NCBI RefSeq assembly: GCF_021887715.1
Contig: NZ_JAIQXX010000016.1
Span: 1-62,622, forward strand
Direction of reading: 5' to 3'
Length of the DNA stretch: 62,622 nucleotides
DNA from: Winogradskyella immobilis
GTDB lineage: Bacteria > Bacteroidota > Bacteroidia > Flavobacteriales > Flavobacteriaceae
Under the pieces are notes generated by a model. That model ran no database searches and was not told the origin of the DNA. It saw only the letters and a list, made by a program, of their open reading frames with translations. Each line of letters opens with the position of its first letter. Position 1 is the first letter of the stretch. Position numbers and translations under genes: made by a program. This document shows, piece by piece, positions 25,274 to 34,887 of this stretch.

Positions 25274-26248
25274 ATGAGTTTTTTTAAGAAAATATTTTCT
25301 TCAGAAAAGAAGGAAACTTTAGATAAAGGATTAGAAAAATCAAAATCCTCTTTTTTCAATAAACTAAATAAAGCTGTAGCTGGTAAATCTAAAGTCGATG
25401 ACGATGTATTAGATAACCTTGAAGAAGTGTTAGTTACTAGTGATGTTGGAGTTAATACAACGCTTAAAGTTATAGAACGTATAGAAGCTCGAGTCGCTAA
25501 AGATAAATATCTTGGTACATCAGAGCTTAATAAAATATTAAGAGAAGAAATAGCTGCTTTACTATCCGAAACCAATTCTGGGGAAGCTACAGATTATATA
25601 ATTCCTGAATTACCAAAACGCGAGGATGGCTCTAAAACACCATATGTACTTATGGTGGTTGGAGTTAATGGAGTTGGTAAAACCACTACGATAGGTAAAT
25701 TAGCATATCAATTTAAAAAGCAAGGTTTAAATGTTGTTTTAGGTGCCGCGGATACCTTTAGAGCAGCAGCTATAGATCAACTTCAGGTTTGGGCTGATCG
25801 TGTAGATGTTCCAATGGTACGTCAAGATATGGGGAGTGATCCAGCTTCTGTTGCATTTGATGCTTTACAATCTGGTGTTAACCAAAATGCAGATGTTATT
25901 ATTATTGACACTGCAGGACGTTTACATAATAAAGTGAATCTTATGAACGAGCTTACTAAAGTAAAACGTGTCATGCAAAAAGTGGTTGACAATTCACCTC
26001 ACGATGTATTATTAGTTTTAGATGGCTCTACCGGACAAAACGCGTTTGAACAAGCAAAACAGTTTACAGCAGCAACCGAAGTAACAGCTTTGGCTGTGAC
26101 CAAGTTAGATGGAACAGCAAAAGGAGGAGTAGTGATTGGTATTAGTGATCAGTTTCAAATTCCTGTAAAATATATTGGAGTAGGCGAAGGCATCGAAGAT
26201 TTACAGGTATTCAATAAATATGAATTTGTAGATTCGTTTTTTAAGTAA
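25274..26248 (+). CDS. ftsY: Signal recognition particle receptor FtsY
   Basis: The 324-residue protein is an SRP-type GTPase: G1 GVNGVGKTTTIGKLA, DTFRAAAIDQL, G3 DTAGRLHNK, G4 TKLDGTAKGG and GVGEGIEDLQVF. A short charged N domain precedes these. It docks the SRP-ribosome complex at the inner membrane. The acidic A domain seen in E. coli is absent, as is normal for Bacteroidota. Confidence 0.96.
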   Translation: MSFFKKIFSSEKKETLDKGLEKSKSSFFNKLNKAVAGKSKVDDDVLDNLEEVLVTSDVGVNTTLKVIERIEARVAKDKYLGTSELNKILREEIAALLSETNSGEATDYIIPELPKREDGSKTPYVLMVVGVNGVGKTTTIGKLAYQFKKQGLNVVLGAADTFRAAAIDQLQVWADRVDVPMVRQDMGSDPASVAFDALQSGVNQNADVIIIDTAGRLHNKVNLMNELTKVKRVMQKVVDNSPHDVLLVLDGSTGQNAFEQAKQFTAATEVTALAVTKLDGTAKGGVVIGISDQFQIPVKYIGVGEGIEDLQVFNKYEFVDSFFK

Positions 26249-26261
26249 AACCCTTGTGAAT

Positions 26262-26278
26262 CTCGATAACTATCGGGA
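26262..26278. repeat. Dispersed palindrome (CTCGATAACTATCGGGA)
   Basis: A slightly degenerate copy of the TCCCGATAGCTATCGGGA palindrome, also at 45857-45874 (perfect) and 51952-51976 (degenerate). Confidence 0.55.
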
Positions 26279-26382
26279 AGAAATTTATTTCAATACAAAT
26301 AGAAACTTCGATATTAAATTTTTAACACCTGTAAAACATTCATCATTGCGATGAGTTTTATACTTTTATAAAAATTATCGCG

Positions 26383-28047
26383 ATGAAAAAACTCAGCCTT
26401 TTATTCCTAATTACATTAGTAATTGTTTCTTGTAAAGAAGAACCAAAAACTCCAGAAAAAACACTTGCAGACATTGTTATAGAACAAACGCAAGTTGTTC
26501 AAGATTCCACAGATTTTAGAGAATTTAAAGTTTTAGATTCTAAATACATCAACTCAGAATATGTAATGTTTTCTGTTAAGGACGATTTAGATGGATTTAC
26601 TGAAGGTAATTATAACGAATTAAAAGCATTAATCATTGACCAAGATATTCCAACACTTCAAAGTCATATTTTAAACGGAAAATTATCGTACGAGAATCTT
26701 ACAAAGTTCTTTTTGTACAGAATAGGTAAATATGATAGAAATAATGATTTATCGTTAAACTCTATTATAGCCTTAAATGCAAATGCTGTAGAAGCTGCAA
26801 AGCAAAAAGACGAGATCCTTAAGTCGTCTGGAAAAACATTAGAAGATATTCAACATTCTGTTTTTGGAATGCCAATTTTATTAAAAGATAATATTAATGC
26901 AGATGGTATGATGACTACTGCAGGAGCAGCAGCTTTGGCTAATAATAAAGTAAGTGATGCTTTTGTAGTAGAACGTTTAAAGGAGAACGGAGCTATTATC
27001 TTAGGAAAAGCAAACCTTAGCGAATGGGCATATTTCTTCTGTGGTGATTGCCCAAGTGGATACAGTGCTTACGGTGGGCAGACGTTAAATCCTTATGGGC
27101 GTCGTGTTTTTGATACAGGAGGATCAAGTTCTGGTAGTGGAGTATCAGCAACTACTAATTTCGCTGTTGCAGCTATTGGTAGTGAAACAGCGGGTTCTAT
27201 TTTATCTCCAGCAAGTAGTAATTCTGCTGTAGGTATTAAACCTACTATTGGCTTATTAAGTAGAGGCGGAGTGGTACCAATTTCTAGTACTTTAGATACT
27301 ACAGGACCAATCACTAAAAATGTTATTGATAATGCAATTGTATTATCTGCAATGATAGGAAAAGATAATAACGATAGTGCTTCATTTGTAAATCATGGGG
27401 ATGGATTTAACTATGCAGATAACCTAAATGTAGATTTAAAAGGAAAACGTTTTGGTGCTATAAAAGGTTTGCTACAAGATACACTATATACCAATGCGGT
27501 TAATGTATTAAAAGGTTTAGGGGCTGAGATTGTAGAAATTGATCAAGAGCGTGTTAATCTTCCTGGTTTTAGTCAGTTTTTAACTGCAGAAATGAAAATC
27601 GATTTGCCAACTTATTTTAACAATTATGGTGATCAAAGTTTAAATCTTAAAAATGCAAAAGATGTTGTTGCCTTTAATGATTTAGATTCTCTTAAAACAG
27701 CACCTTATGGGCAACGTTTGTTTCATGGTATTGTAACAGATTCTACAACAAAAGACGAGCTAAATGCTATGCGAGATGTTTTACGTACAAACGGACGAAA
27801 GTTTTTTGATACGCCTATGGATGCGCATAATTTAGATGGTATACTATCTATTAATAACTTCCATGCAGGTTTTGCGGCAGTAGCATTATATCCGGCACTA
27901 ACAGTACCTATGGGTTATAGAAATAATGGACAGCCAAGAGGTCTAACTTTTATTGCAAAATCAAAAGAAGAACTAAAACTACTCAGTTGGGCAAAAGCTT
28001 ATGAAGATGCTTCTAAGATGAGAGTATCCCCTAAAAATTATAACTAA
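26383..28047 (+). CDS. Amidase signature family lipoprotein
   Basis: The 554-residue protein has a lipoprotein signal peptide (Cys17 in LVIVSCKEE). The amidase-signature catalytic triad is complete: Lys in MPILLKDNI, and the Ser-rich TGGSSSGSGVSA and GSETAGSILSPAS. N-terminal helices (30-120) are poorly conserved. It is a periplasmic or membrane-anchored amide hydrolase of unknown substrate. The last 4 bp overlap the convergent serine hydrolase gene (shared CTAA). Confidence 0.88.
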   Translation: MKKLSLLFLITLVIVSCKEEPKTPEKTLADIVIEQTQVVQDSTDFREFKVLDSKYINSEYVMFSVKDDLDGFTEGNYNELKALIIDQDIPTLQSHILNGKLSYENLTKFFLYRIGKYDRNNDLSLNSIIALNANAVEAAKQKDEILKSSGKTLEDIQHSVFGMPILLKDNINADGMMTTAGAAALANNKVSDAFVVERLKENGAIILGKANLSEWAYFFCGDCPSGYSAYGGQTLNPYGRRVFDTGGSSSGSGVSATTNFAVAAIGSETAGSILSPASSNSAVGIKPTIGLLSRGGVVPISSTLDTTGPITKNVIDNAIVLSAMIGKDNNDSASFVNHGDGFNYADNLNVDLKGKRFGAIKGLLQDTLYTNAVNVLKGLGAEIVEIDQERVNLPGFSQFLTAEMKIDLPTYFNNYGDQSLNLKNAKDVVAFNDLDSLKTAPYGQRLFHGIVTDSTTKDELNAMRDVLRTNGRKFFDTPMDAHNLDGILSINNFHAGFAAVALYPALTVPMGYRNNGQPRGLTFIAKSKEELKLLSWAKAYEDASKMRVSPKNYN

Positions 28048-29129
28048 TTTATTAAATCGTTTATTTTTTCCCATAGTATATTATCATAACTAGAAGGACC
28101 TAATTGCCCTTCATTACCTTCGCTACCCATTCTGATAATCACTAGGTTTTCACTTGGGATAACATATAATTTTTGATCATTAGCTCCTAGGCCAGCGATT
28201 AAATCACTTGGAGCATTTGGAATTAGAGTTCCAGAGATTAAAGTTTCAGAACTTGGTACTCTATGACTTGATTTCCCATTAAGCCACCAAAGATAGCCGT
28301 AAGAAGGATTCATTGGTTGAGATGTGTTCGTCATGGAATTGAAATAATTTTCATCATTAAGAATAGCTTCTTGTTCCCAAACTCCTTTATTCAAACATAG
28401 TAAGCCAAAGCGTGCCATACTACGAGCATTACTAAGGTAAAATTTATTGAATCCAAAAGGAATCCAGACTCCTTGCATTCCTATTCTGTTGCGTAGTTTT
28501 TCATTAAAATACGAATCAAAATCAGAATTCACAGCACCTGAAACAATAGATTGGGTTAATGTATATGGAGCATTATGATAATACCAAAAACCACCAGGTG
28601 CATTTAAGTAGGTTAAACATTCTGGATCTGTGCATGCAAATTGAGATCTATAATCTAAACCTGTTGTCATGGTGATATGATTTTCAACGGTAATTGCATT
28701 TTCTTGCGAATCAGAAAGACTACTCCAGTTTTCACCTAGATAAGTATTAGAAGGATCTGTTAAAGATAAAAATCCTTCTTCTTGAGCAATACCAACCATA
28801 AATGCAGTTAATGTTTTTCCTGCTGAAAACCATGGATTATTTGTTGTACTCGTTGTACCGTTAAAATAAGATTCAACAACAATTCTACCATCTTTCAAAA
28901 TAATAAAAGCTTTTGTTTCACTGTCATCCAAAAAATTTAAAAGTGGTTGCAAAGCATTTTCGTTCCAGTTTAATTCTGATAACGATGAGGTTTCCCATAT
29001 TTCAGAATTGATCGGTGGAAAATAAAGGCCTTCATCTTCGGGTTCGGATATTTCAATAGAATCACTTGATGTACACGAGAATGATATAATAAGAGCTAAA
29101 AGAATGTAGGTTAATTTCAAAACTTTCAT
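28044..29129 (-). CDS. Serine hydrolase (beta-lactamase class C fold) lipoprotein
   Basis: The 361-residue protein has a lipobox (Cys19 in ISFSCTSSD). The nucleophile motif WFSAGKTLTAFMVG has Ser and Lys in SxxK order. An internal region LNARSMARFGLLCLNKGVWE-like and a YLWWLNGK stretch follow, as in AmpC/EstB-like peptidases. No substrate can be predicted. It is convergent with the amidase gene and shares a 4-bp stop overlap. Confidence 0.85.
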   Translation of the reverse strand: MKVLKLTYILLALIISFSCTSSDSIEISEPEDEGLYFPPINSEIWETSSLSELNWNENALQPLLNFLDDSETKAFIILKDGRIVVESYFNGTTSTTNNPWFSAGKTLTAFMVGIAQEEGFLSLTDPSNTYLGENWSSLSDSQENAITVENHITMTTGLDYRSQFACTDPECLTYLNAPGGFWYYHNAPYTLTQSIVSGAVNSDFDSYFNEKLRNRIGMQGVWIPFGFNKFYLSNARSMARFGLLCLNKGVWEQEAILNDENYFNSMTNTSQPMNPSYGYLWWLNGKSSHRVPSSETLISGTLIPNAPSDLIAGLGANDQKLYVIPSENLVIIRMGSEGNEGQLGPSSYDNILWEKINDLIN

Positions 29130-29183
29130 TATTTGGGTTTTTATTTTAGACCTATAAAAATATTAAAGGTTTAATATACATCG

Positions 29184-29191
29184 TATCTTTG
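29184..29191 (+). promoter_or_regulatory. -7 element (TATCTTTG) upstream of rimO
   Basis: It matches TAnnTTTG followed by C, 20 bp before the rimO start. Confidence 0.6.
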
Positions 29192-29210
29192 CACACTGAT
29201 TTACATAATT

Positions 29211-30515
29211 ATGCGTACTAAAACCCTTAAAAAGAATAAGATTAACGTCATTACATTAGGCTGTAGTAAAAATGTTTACGATAGCGAAGTTTTAATGGGA
29301 CAGCTTAAAGCAAGTGGTAAAGATGTTGTACATGAAGAAGAAGGTAATGTTGTTGTTATTAATACTTGCGGTTTTATAAATAACGCTAAAGAAGAAAGTG
29401 TAAATACCATACTTGAATACATGCAGAAGAAAGAAGATGGTGATGTTGATAAGGTTTTTGTAACAGGTTGTTTGAGCGAACGTTATAAACCAGATTTAGA
29501 AAAAGAAATACCAAACGTAGATCAGTATTTTGGAACAACAGAACTGCCTGCATTATTAAAAGCATTAGGAGCAGATTATAAACACGAATTAATTGGGGAA
29601 CGTTTAACAACAACACCAAAAAATTATGCGTATTTAAAAATTGCAGAAGGTTGTGATAGACCATGTAGTTTTTGTGCTATTCCTTTAATGCGCGGTAAGC
29701 ACAAGTCTACACCGATTGAGAATTTAGTGATTGAAGCTGAGAAATTAGCCGCAAATGGTGTAAAAGAGCTTATTTTAATTGCTCAAGATTTAACTTATTA
29801 TGGTTTAGATATATACAAGAAAAGAAACCTTGCAGAGCTTTTAGAGCATTTAGTAAAAGTAGAAGGTATTGAATGGATTCGTTTACACTATGCATTTCCA
29901 ACAGGGTTTCCAATGGATGTGCTAGACATTATGAATCGTGAGCCAAAGATTTGTAACTATTTAGATATTCCGTTGCAGCATATAAGCGATTCTATATTAA
30001 AAAGCATGCGTCGTGGAACTACAAAAGAGAAAACAACAAAGCTATTAAGAGCGTTTAGATCTAAAGTTCCAGAAATGACTATAAGAACGACGTTGATTGT
30101 TGGCTATCCAGGCGAGACTCAAGCTGATTTTGAAACGTTAAGAGATTGGGTAAAAGACATGCGTTTTGAGCGTTTAGGTTGTTTTACATATTCGCACGAA
30201 GAAAATACGCATGCATACAATTTAGAAGATGATGTGCCTGAAGAAGTAAAAATGCAGCGTGCAAATGAAATTATGGAAATTCAATCTCAAATTTCTTGGG
30301 AACTCAACCAAGCTAAAATAGGGCAAGAGTTTAAAGTGATTATTGACCGTAAAGAAGGTAATTACTTTGTGGGTCGAACAGAATACGATTCGCCAGATGT
30401 AGATAACGAAGTATTAATCGATGCCACAAAAACCTATTTAAAAACTGGTGAGTTTGCTAGAGTTAAAGTTATAGAAGCAGAAGATTTTGATCTGTATGCT
30501 GAATTAATTAATTAG
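29211..30515 (+). CDS. rimO: Ribosomal protein uS12 methylthiotransferase RimO
   Basis: The 434-residue radical-SAM enzyme has an N-terminal UPF0004 domain with three cluster cysteines (TLGCSKNVYDSE, INTCGFI, VTGCLSERY). The radical-SAM motif CDRPCSFC has C-x3-C-x2-C spacing, and a C-terminal TRAM domain follows. It methylthiolates an Asp of ribosomal protein S12. The GCSKN form and the overall length favour RimO over MiaB. Its stop overlaps the convergent hydrolase gene. Confidence 0.94.
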   Translation: MRTKTLKKNKINVITLGCSKNVYDSEVLMGQLKASGKDVVHEEEGNVVVINTCGFINNAKEESVNTILEYMQKKEDGDVDKVFVTGCLSERYKPDLEKEIPNVDQYFGTTELPALLKALGADYKHELIGERLTTTPKNYAYLKIAEGCDRPCSFCAIPLMRGKHKSTPIENLVIEAEKLAANGVKELILIAQDLTYYGLDIYKKRNLAELLEHLVKVEGIEWIRLHYAFPTGFPMDVLDIMNREPKICNYLDIPLQHISDSILKSMRRGTTKEKTTKLLRAFRSKVPEMTIRTTLIVGYPGETQADFETLRDWVKDMRFERLGCFTYSHEENTHAYNLEDDVPEEVKMQRANEIMEIQSQISWELNQAKIGQEFKVIIDRKEGNYFVGRTEYDSPDVDNEVLIDATKTYLKTGEFARVKVIEAEDFDLYAELIN

Positions 30516-31261
30516 AGTGTTTGTTTAATCCACTCAACGACTTCATTACTTAACGCTTTATTTGATTTTAAGATAAAAGAACCATGTTTGCTGCCTTCTG
30601 CAATAACTATTTTGCGTTCTCCAGAAGTAACATTATATAATTCTTTAGCCCAATCCTTGCGTTTGCCTTCACCTTCAGAAGCTATAAAAAAGCCATTTTT
30701 AAAAGCGATAGGTTCATCTTTACCAAATAGATTTTGAACCGCAGAGGTTTTTGCAGACAAGACTACAATAGATTTAATATTATATTCAGAAGTTGCAGAA
30801 GCGACACAGGCCAAATTGGCACCAACTGAAGCACCCATAATGCCAATACGAGAATTATCGATACGTTTATCGTTCTTTAAAAAGTCAATTACAGCTTTTA
30901 AATCTAATGGAGCTCTATTTGGGTCATCAAATAATTTAAAAATACTAGTAGCACCTTCAACATCTTTTGATGATTCTCCGTGCATTCTAATATCATAAGC
31001 CAATAATGCATAACCTTCTTTAAGAAGTTGTTTAGATATTGGTAAACTAAACCATTCTTTTTTAGAAGAACCACCTTGGTGTATTAATATAATTGCAGGA
31101 TAAGATTCTGCATCAGCTTCAGGTAATAATAATTTGGCACTTATGGTTTGATTGTCTGAAGTTGTTAAACTTAATTTAGCAGATTTTTCCTTTTTTTGAG
31201 CATTTAAGCTTACACAGAATAATATTGATAGAAGTAGCGGAGCAATTTTTTTGAAAAACAT
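30512..31261 (-). CDS. Alpha/beta hydrolase (dienelactone-hydrolase-like)
   Basis: The 249-residue protein has a signal peptide (about 1-21, ending SLNAQ). The hydrolase core shows the oxyanion segment ILIHQGGSS, the nucleophile elbow GIMGASVGAN and a C-terminal catalytic His in EGSKHGSF. It is probably a periplasmic esterase or peptidase-like hydrolase of unknown substrate. Confidence 0.85.
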   Translation of the reverse strand: MFFKKIAPLLLSILFCVSLNAQKKEKSAKLSLTTSDNQTISAKLLLPEADAESYPAIILIHQGGSSKKEWFSLPISKQLLKEGYALLAYDIRMHGESSKDVEGATSIFKLFDDPNRAPLDLKAVIDFLKNDKRIDNSRIGIMGASVGANLACVASATSEYNIKSIVVLSAKTSAVQNLFGKDEPIAFKNGFFIASEGEGKRKDWAKELYNVTSGERKIVIAEGSKHGSFILKSNKALSNEVVEWIKQTL

Positions 31262-31277
31262 AGACTTAATTTTTATT

Positions 31278-31285
31278 CAAATATA
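31278..31285 (-). promoter_or_regulatory. -7 element (TATATTTG, minus strand)
   Basis: The plus-strand sequence CAAATATA reads TATATTTG on the minus strand, 16 bp before the hydrolase start at 31261. Confidence 0.55.
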
Positions 31286-31343
31286 AGGCTTAATATTGTA
31301 TAACTACAAAAATAGTTATACGATACATTATATACTAAAATAG

Positions 31344-31673
31344 TTACTTAGGAGGCAAAGACATGACAAAGGCATAACTCTGATTTAAAAAATCGATGAG
31401 CAGAGCTTCATTAGTATATAACGATTCAGGAACTAAAACATAATCTTTCATTTTAGCTCCGTAAGAATAATAGTATCCTGTATTATAATCTTCCATAAAT
31501 TTTGCCGCTACAGGTTTTGGTAAACGAAATCCTATTTCACCAGCTTTATTTAAAAGTGAGAACATATAGCCATTGGCAGAAGTGTAAATCATACTCTTAC
31601 CTTTGCGTTTAAAATCTGGACATTGATCTACAAGTTTATCGTAGAGTTTTAAAGTGTCATTCCATTTACTCAT
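31344..31673 (-). CDS. TfoX/YjbR-like small protein
   Basis: The 109-residue protein resembles the TfoX N-terminal domain family: YTSANGYMFSLLNKAGEIGFRLP (MFSLL core), then KDYVLVPESL, a LLIDFLNQSYAFV helix and a terminal SLPPK. No DNA-binding or competence role has been shown for such stand-alone forms, so the function is open. Confidence 0.6.
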   Translation of the reverse strand: MSKWNDTLKLYDKLVDQCPDFKRKGKSMIYTSANGYMFSLLNKAGEIGFRLPKPVAAKFMEDYNTGYYYSYGAKMKDYVLVPESLYTNEALLIDFLNQSYAFVMSLPPK

Positions 31674-31757
31674 AATAGTGGTTTTCTATTAGAAAGTTAA
31701 ACATAAAAAATAAAAATTCAATTATAGAGACCTAGTAATCAATATCATATAGAAAAC

Positions 31758-32921
31758 TTAATATAAATTCTCAACATATTTATATGCAGAACCGGTATTT
31801 AGCAGCACTACAGATTCGTTAGCTTTTATCCAATTGTTAGCTTTTAATTTTTTGTAGGCGGACCAAACACCAGCTCCTTCAGGTGATATAAATAAACCTT
31901 CAGTTTTAGAAAGTTCACTTAAAGCATCTTTCATCTCATCATCTGAGATAGCAATTGCAGTACCGTTACTCTCATAAAGTGTTTTCATTATCATTCTATC
32001 ACCAAATGGTTTAGGTACTCTTAACCCATTAGCTATAGTTTCAGCAGGATTCTCGTATTTATCTACATCTTCTCGATTTTCATTAAACGATTGAACTACA
32101 GGGTCACATCCATCTCCTTGTACCGCAACCATTCGTGTAGGAATAGTATCAATCCAACCTAGTTTTTTTAATTCTTTAAAAGCCTTCCAGATACCAATAA
32201 GGCCTGTTCCTCCTCCCGTAGGATATAAAATAACATCAGGTAATTTCCAATTTAATTGCTCAGCAATTTCATACCCCATTGTTTTTTTACCTTCTAAGCG
32301 AAAAGGCTCTTTTAAGGTAGTAATATCAAACCATGAACTATCATTTTCGATTTTCATTTGGTGTGCTGCATCAGAAATATTTCCACTAACTTTAGTAACA
32401 TTGGCACCCATAATTTCACAATCTAGCTGAAATACTTTGGGTGTTGCCTCGGGCATATAAATATGCGCTTTAATATCAGCTTTAGCACAATAGGCGCTTA
32501 AAGCACTTCCTGCATTTCCAGCAGTAGGAATACACATTTCTTTAACACCTAATTCTTTTGCCTTACTAACGGCCATACTAATACCTCTAGCTTTAAAAGA
32601 TCCTGTTGGATTGCCAGATTCATCCTTTAAAAGTAATTGCGATTGATTATAAATTTTTCCTAGTTTTTCTAAATTTAGAAGCGGTGAGAATCCTTCACCC
32701 AAACTCATCTGATTTTCTTTTTTTAGCACGGGTAGCACTTCTTCATAACGCCACATGTTAGAAGGTCTACCATTTAGACTTTCTTTAGACCAGGATTGAT
32801 TCAAATCATATACAGCTTCAAGAGGTTGATTATCATCTTTACAAAACGTATTTATTTCATTTTTGTCATAAATTCTACCACAATAGTGACATTTAAGATG
32901 ACTATAAAAATTCTTTTTCAT
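31758..32921 (-). CDS. thrC: Threonine synthase
   Basis: The 387-residue PLP enzyme has the cofactor lysine in NPTGSFKARG, a substrate loop PTAGNAGSALSAY and a phosphate-binding PTGGGTGLIGIWKA. The N-terminal YCGRIYDKNEINTFC segment resembles a zinc ribbon seen in this threonine synthase subtype. It converts O-phosphohomoserine to threonine. thrA and thrB are not adjacent, so pathway assignment is from the family only; another fold-II beta-replacement enzyme is the main alternative. Confidence 0.82.
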   Translation of the reverse strand: MKKNFYSHLKCHYCGRIYDKNEINTFCKDDNQPLEAVYDLNQSWSKESLNGRPSNMWRYEEVLPVLKKENQMSLGEGFSPLLNLEKLGKIYNQSQLLLKDESGNPTGSFKARGISMAVSKAKELGVKEMCIPTAGNAGSALSAYCAKADIKAHIYMPEATPKVFQLDCEIMGANVTKVSGNISDAAHQMKIENDSSWFDITTLKEPFRLEGKKTMGYEIAEQLNWKLPDVILYPTGGGTGLIGIWKAFKELKKLGWIDTIPTRMVAVQGDGCDPVVQSFNENREDVDKYENPAETIANGLRVPKPFGDRMIMKTLYESNGTAIAISDDEMKDALSELSKTEGLFISPEGAGVWSAYKKLKANNWIKANESVVLLNTGSAYKYVENLY

Positions 32922-33033
32922 AATAAAATGAGTGAGATTTCTAACTATTCTTTTATCTGATTTCTAGGGGAATATAAAAATACTTTAATCTTAAATAGAT
33001 GACTGTGTTTTTAAGTTATTTTTAGGAAAAATA

Positions 33034-34266
33034 TCAACGCTCTAAATTAGTAATACGTTCTAAAAGTGTAGGATGCGAATAATGCATAAAAACATAAGCT
33101 TTATGAGGTGTTAAATTACTCAAACTGTTTTTAGACAACTTTTTTAGTGAAGTAATTAATGGTTTAGCTTTATATGTATTTTTTGCATAATCATCGGCTT
33201 GATATTCAAATTGACGTGATACATAATTCATGATTAAACTTGTAATCTCGGAAATAGGGGAATACAATAATCCAAAAGCTATTAAACCGACATGAAAACT
33301 TGGTGTTGAAACACCAATAGCATTGGATAGTAAAGGATTATTTATAAATATAGATAAAATATAAAGTGTTAATCCTGTTAATAAAACGGAAGCTATAAGG
33401 TTAAAAATAATGTGTTTTCGTTTGTAATGCCCGACTTCATGGGCTAATACAGCAACAATTTCTTCCTCATCTAAATCATTGACTAATGTATCGTATAGTG
33501 TAACACGTTTTTCGCTTCCAAAGCCTGAAAAATAGGCGTTGGCTTTTGTGCTTCGTTTAGAGTCATCAATAATAAAAATGTTATTTAATTGAAAGCCTAC
33601 AGATTTGGCGTAAGTCGAAATTTTATCTTTTAATTCGCCTTCTTCTAAGGGAGTTTGTTTATTGAATAAAGGTACAATGAGTTTGGCATAAAATAGATTC
33701 ATAAATAAAGTGAAGACAGTTACAATACCCCAGGCATAAAGCCAAAATTGTGTTCCTGTTAATTGGTAGAACCAAATGATTAAAGCTAAAATGCCACCAC
33801 CTAATACAGCCATCATTACTAAGCCTTTTAATTTATCTAAAACAAAGAGTTTTTTTGTGGTTTTGTTAAACCCAAATTGTTCTTCAATAATAAAAGTTTT
33901 GTAATAGGAAAATGGAGTTGTAATAATATCACTAGCAAGCATAATAATACCAAAAAATAGTAAAGCGACGAGTATTGGGTGATCAACATAACTTCTGGCA
34001 ATGTTGTCTACATATTCAAATCCATCTAAAAAAAGAAAGGTTAATGTTAATGCAATAGAGAATAATGATGACCAAACCCCAAATTTGTAATTGGTCCGTT
34101 TATAATCTTGAGATTTTTTATATTCTGATGCGTCAAAAACATCATTTAAAGCTTCAGGAATTGGGTCGTTATAATGTTTAGCATTAAGTGCGTCTAAAAT
34201 TTTATCTTTTACAAAATTGATAACTATAATTCCTATGATGATATAGAATAATGTTTGTGAAATCAT
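33034..34266 (-). CDS. M48 family metalloprotease (Ste24-like)
   Basis: The 410-residue membrane protein has several hydrophobic helices and the zinc motif VLAHEVGHYKRKH. Downstream comes a glutamate-containing EYQADDYAKNTY segment. N-terminal YNDPIPEALNDVFD is typical of the CAAX-prenyl-protease-1-like group. It probably acts in inner-membrane protein quality control. It lies 9 bp downstream of the end of a small secreted-protein gene on the same strand. Confidence 0.9.
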   Translation of the reverse strand: MISQTLFYIIIGIIVINFVKDKILDALNAKHYNDPIPEALNDVFDASEYKKSQDYKRTNYKFGVWSSLFSIALTLTFLFLDGFEYVDNIARSYVDHPILVALLFFGIIMLASDIITTPFSYYKTFIIEEQFGFNKTTKKLFVLDKLKGLVMMAVLGGGILALIIWFYQLTGTQFWLYAWGIVTVFTLFMNLFYAKLIVPLFNKQTPLEEGELKDKISTYAKSVGFQLNNIFIIDDSKRSTKANAYFSGFGSEKRVTLYDTLVNDLDEEEIVAVLAHEVGHYKRKHIIFNLIASVLLTGLTLYILSIFINNPLLSNAIGVSTPSFHVGLIAFGLLYSPISEITSLIMNYVSRQFEYQADDYAKNTYKAKPLITSLKKLSKNSLSNLTPHKAYVFMHYSHPTLLERITNLER

Positions 34267-34275
34267 ATCATAAGT

Positions 34276-34878
34276 TTAATTCTTTAATTCATTTTCTATT
34301 ATAAATGATATTTCGCTTTGTCTATATTCGCCAATAGTTTTAAATAAATATTTTTTTGGTGTTATTATAACGTAGTTACCGCAAGGAATTCTATCTCTAA
34401 AGAGTAAAGCTCTTATTAAACCATTTTTGTCTTCTATAACTTCTTTTCTTTTGTATTGATATCCTTTTTCTGTGATGAAATATTGTGAAACATCAGCACG
34501 TTTTTTAATAAATCGTTTATAAGATTTATCGGATGTATAATGATCAATACAACTACCTTTATATTCTTTTGGCGGCTTAAAATAAAAATTGATGATAATG
34601 ATATTAGTACTATCAATTTTAGAACCTGAAATTAATTCAAGTTCTTTTGCAACTTTTAGTCTTAGTTCTTTATTTAATCGAGTGACATTACTTCTAGAAA
34701 GAAGTTTTTCATAATTTAAAGAATCATTTTTTATTTTTTGAACGATATACCTTCTACTATCTTTTTGAAGATTAAATTCTTTCTTAGATATTTCATTATG
34801 GAATCTATCATAATATTTCTTTTGCCCAAAACAATCCGTTATAAATAAAAATACAATTACTAAGGTGAAAATTCTCAT
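34276..34878 (-). CDS. Secreted hypothetical protein
   Basis: The 200-residue protein has a signal peptide (about 1-18, ending DCFGQ) and a basic, Lys/Tyr-rich mature part with no motif I recognise. It contains two separated cysteines in the mature part (KGSCID and IPCGNY), which may form a disulfide. It lies between trmH and the M48 gene on the same strand, with a 9-bp gap to each, so it is probably co-transcribed. Confidence 0.7.
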   Translation of the reverse strand: MRIFTLVIVFLFITDCFGQKKYYDRFHNEISKKEFNLQKDSRRYIVQKIKNDSLNYEKLLSRSNVTRLNKELRLKVAKELELISGSKIDSTNIIIINFYFKPPKEYKGSCIDHYTSDKSYKRFIKKRADVSQYFITEKGYQYKRKEVIEDKNGLIRALLFRDRIPCGNYVIITPKKYLFKTIGEYRQSEISFIIENELKN

Positions 34879-34887
34879 AATAAAAAT

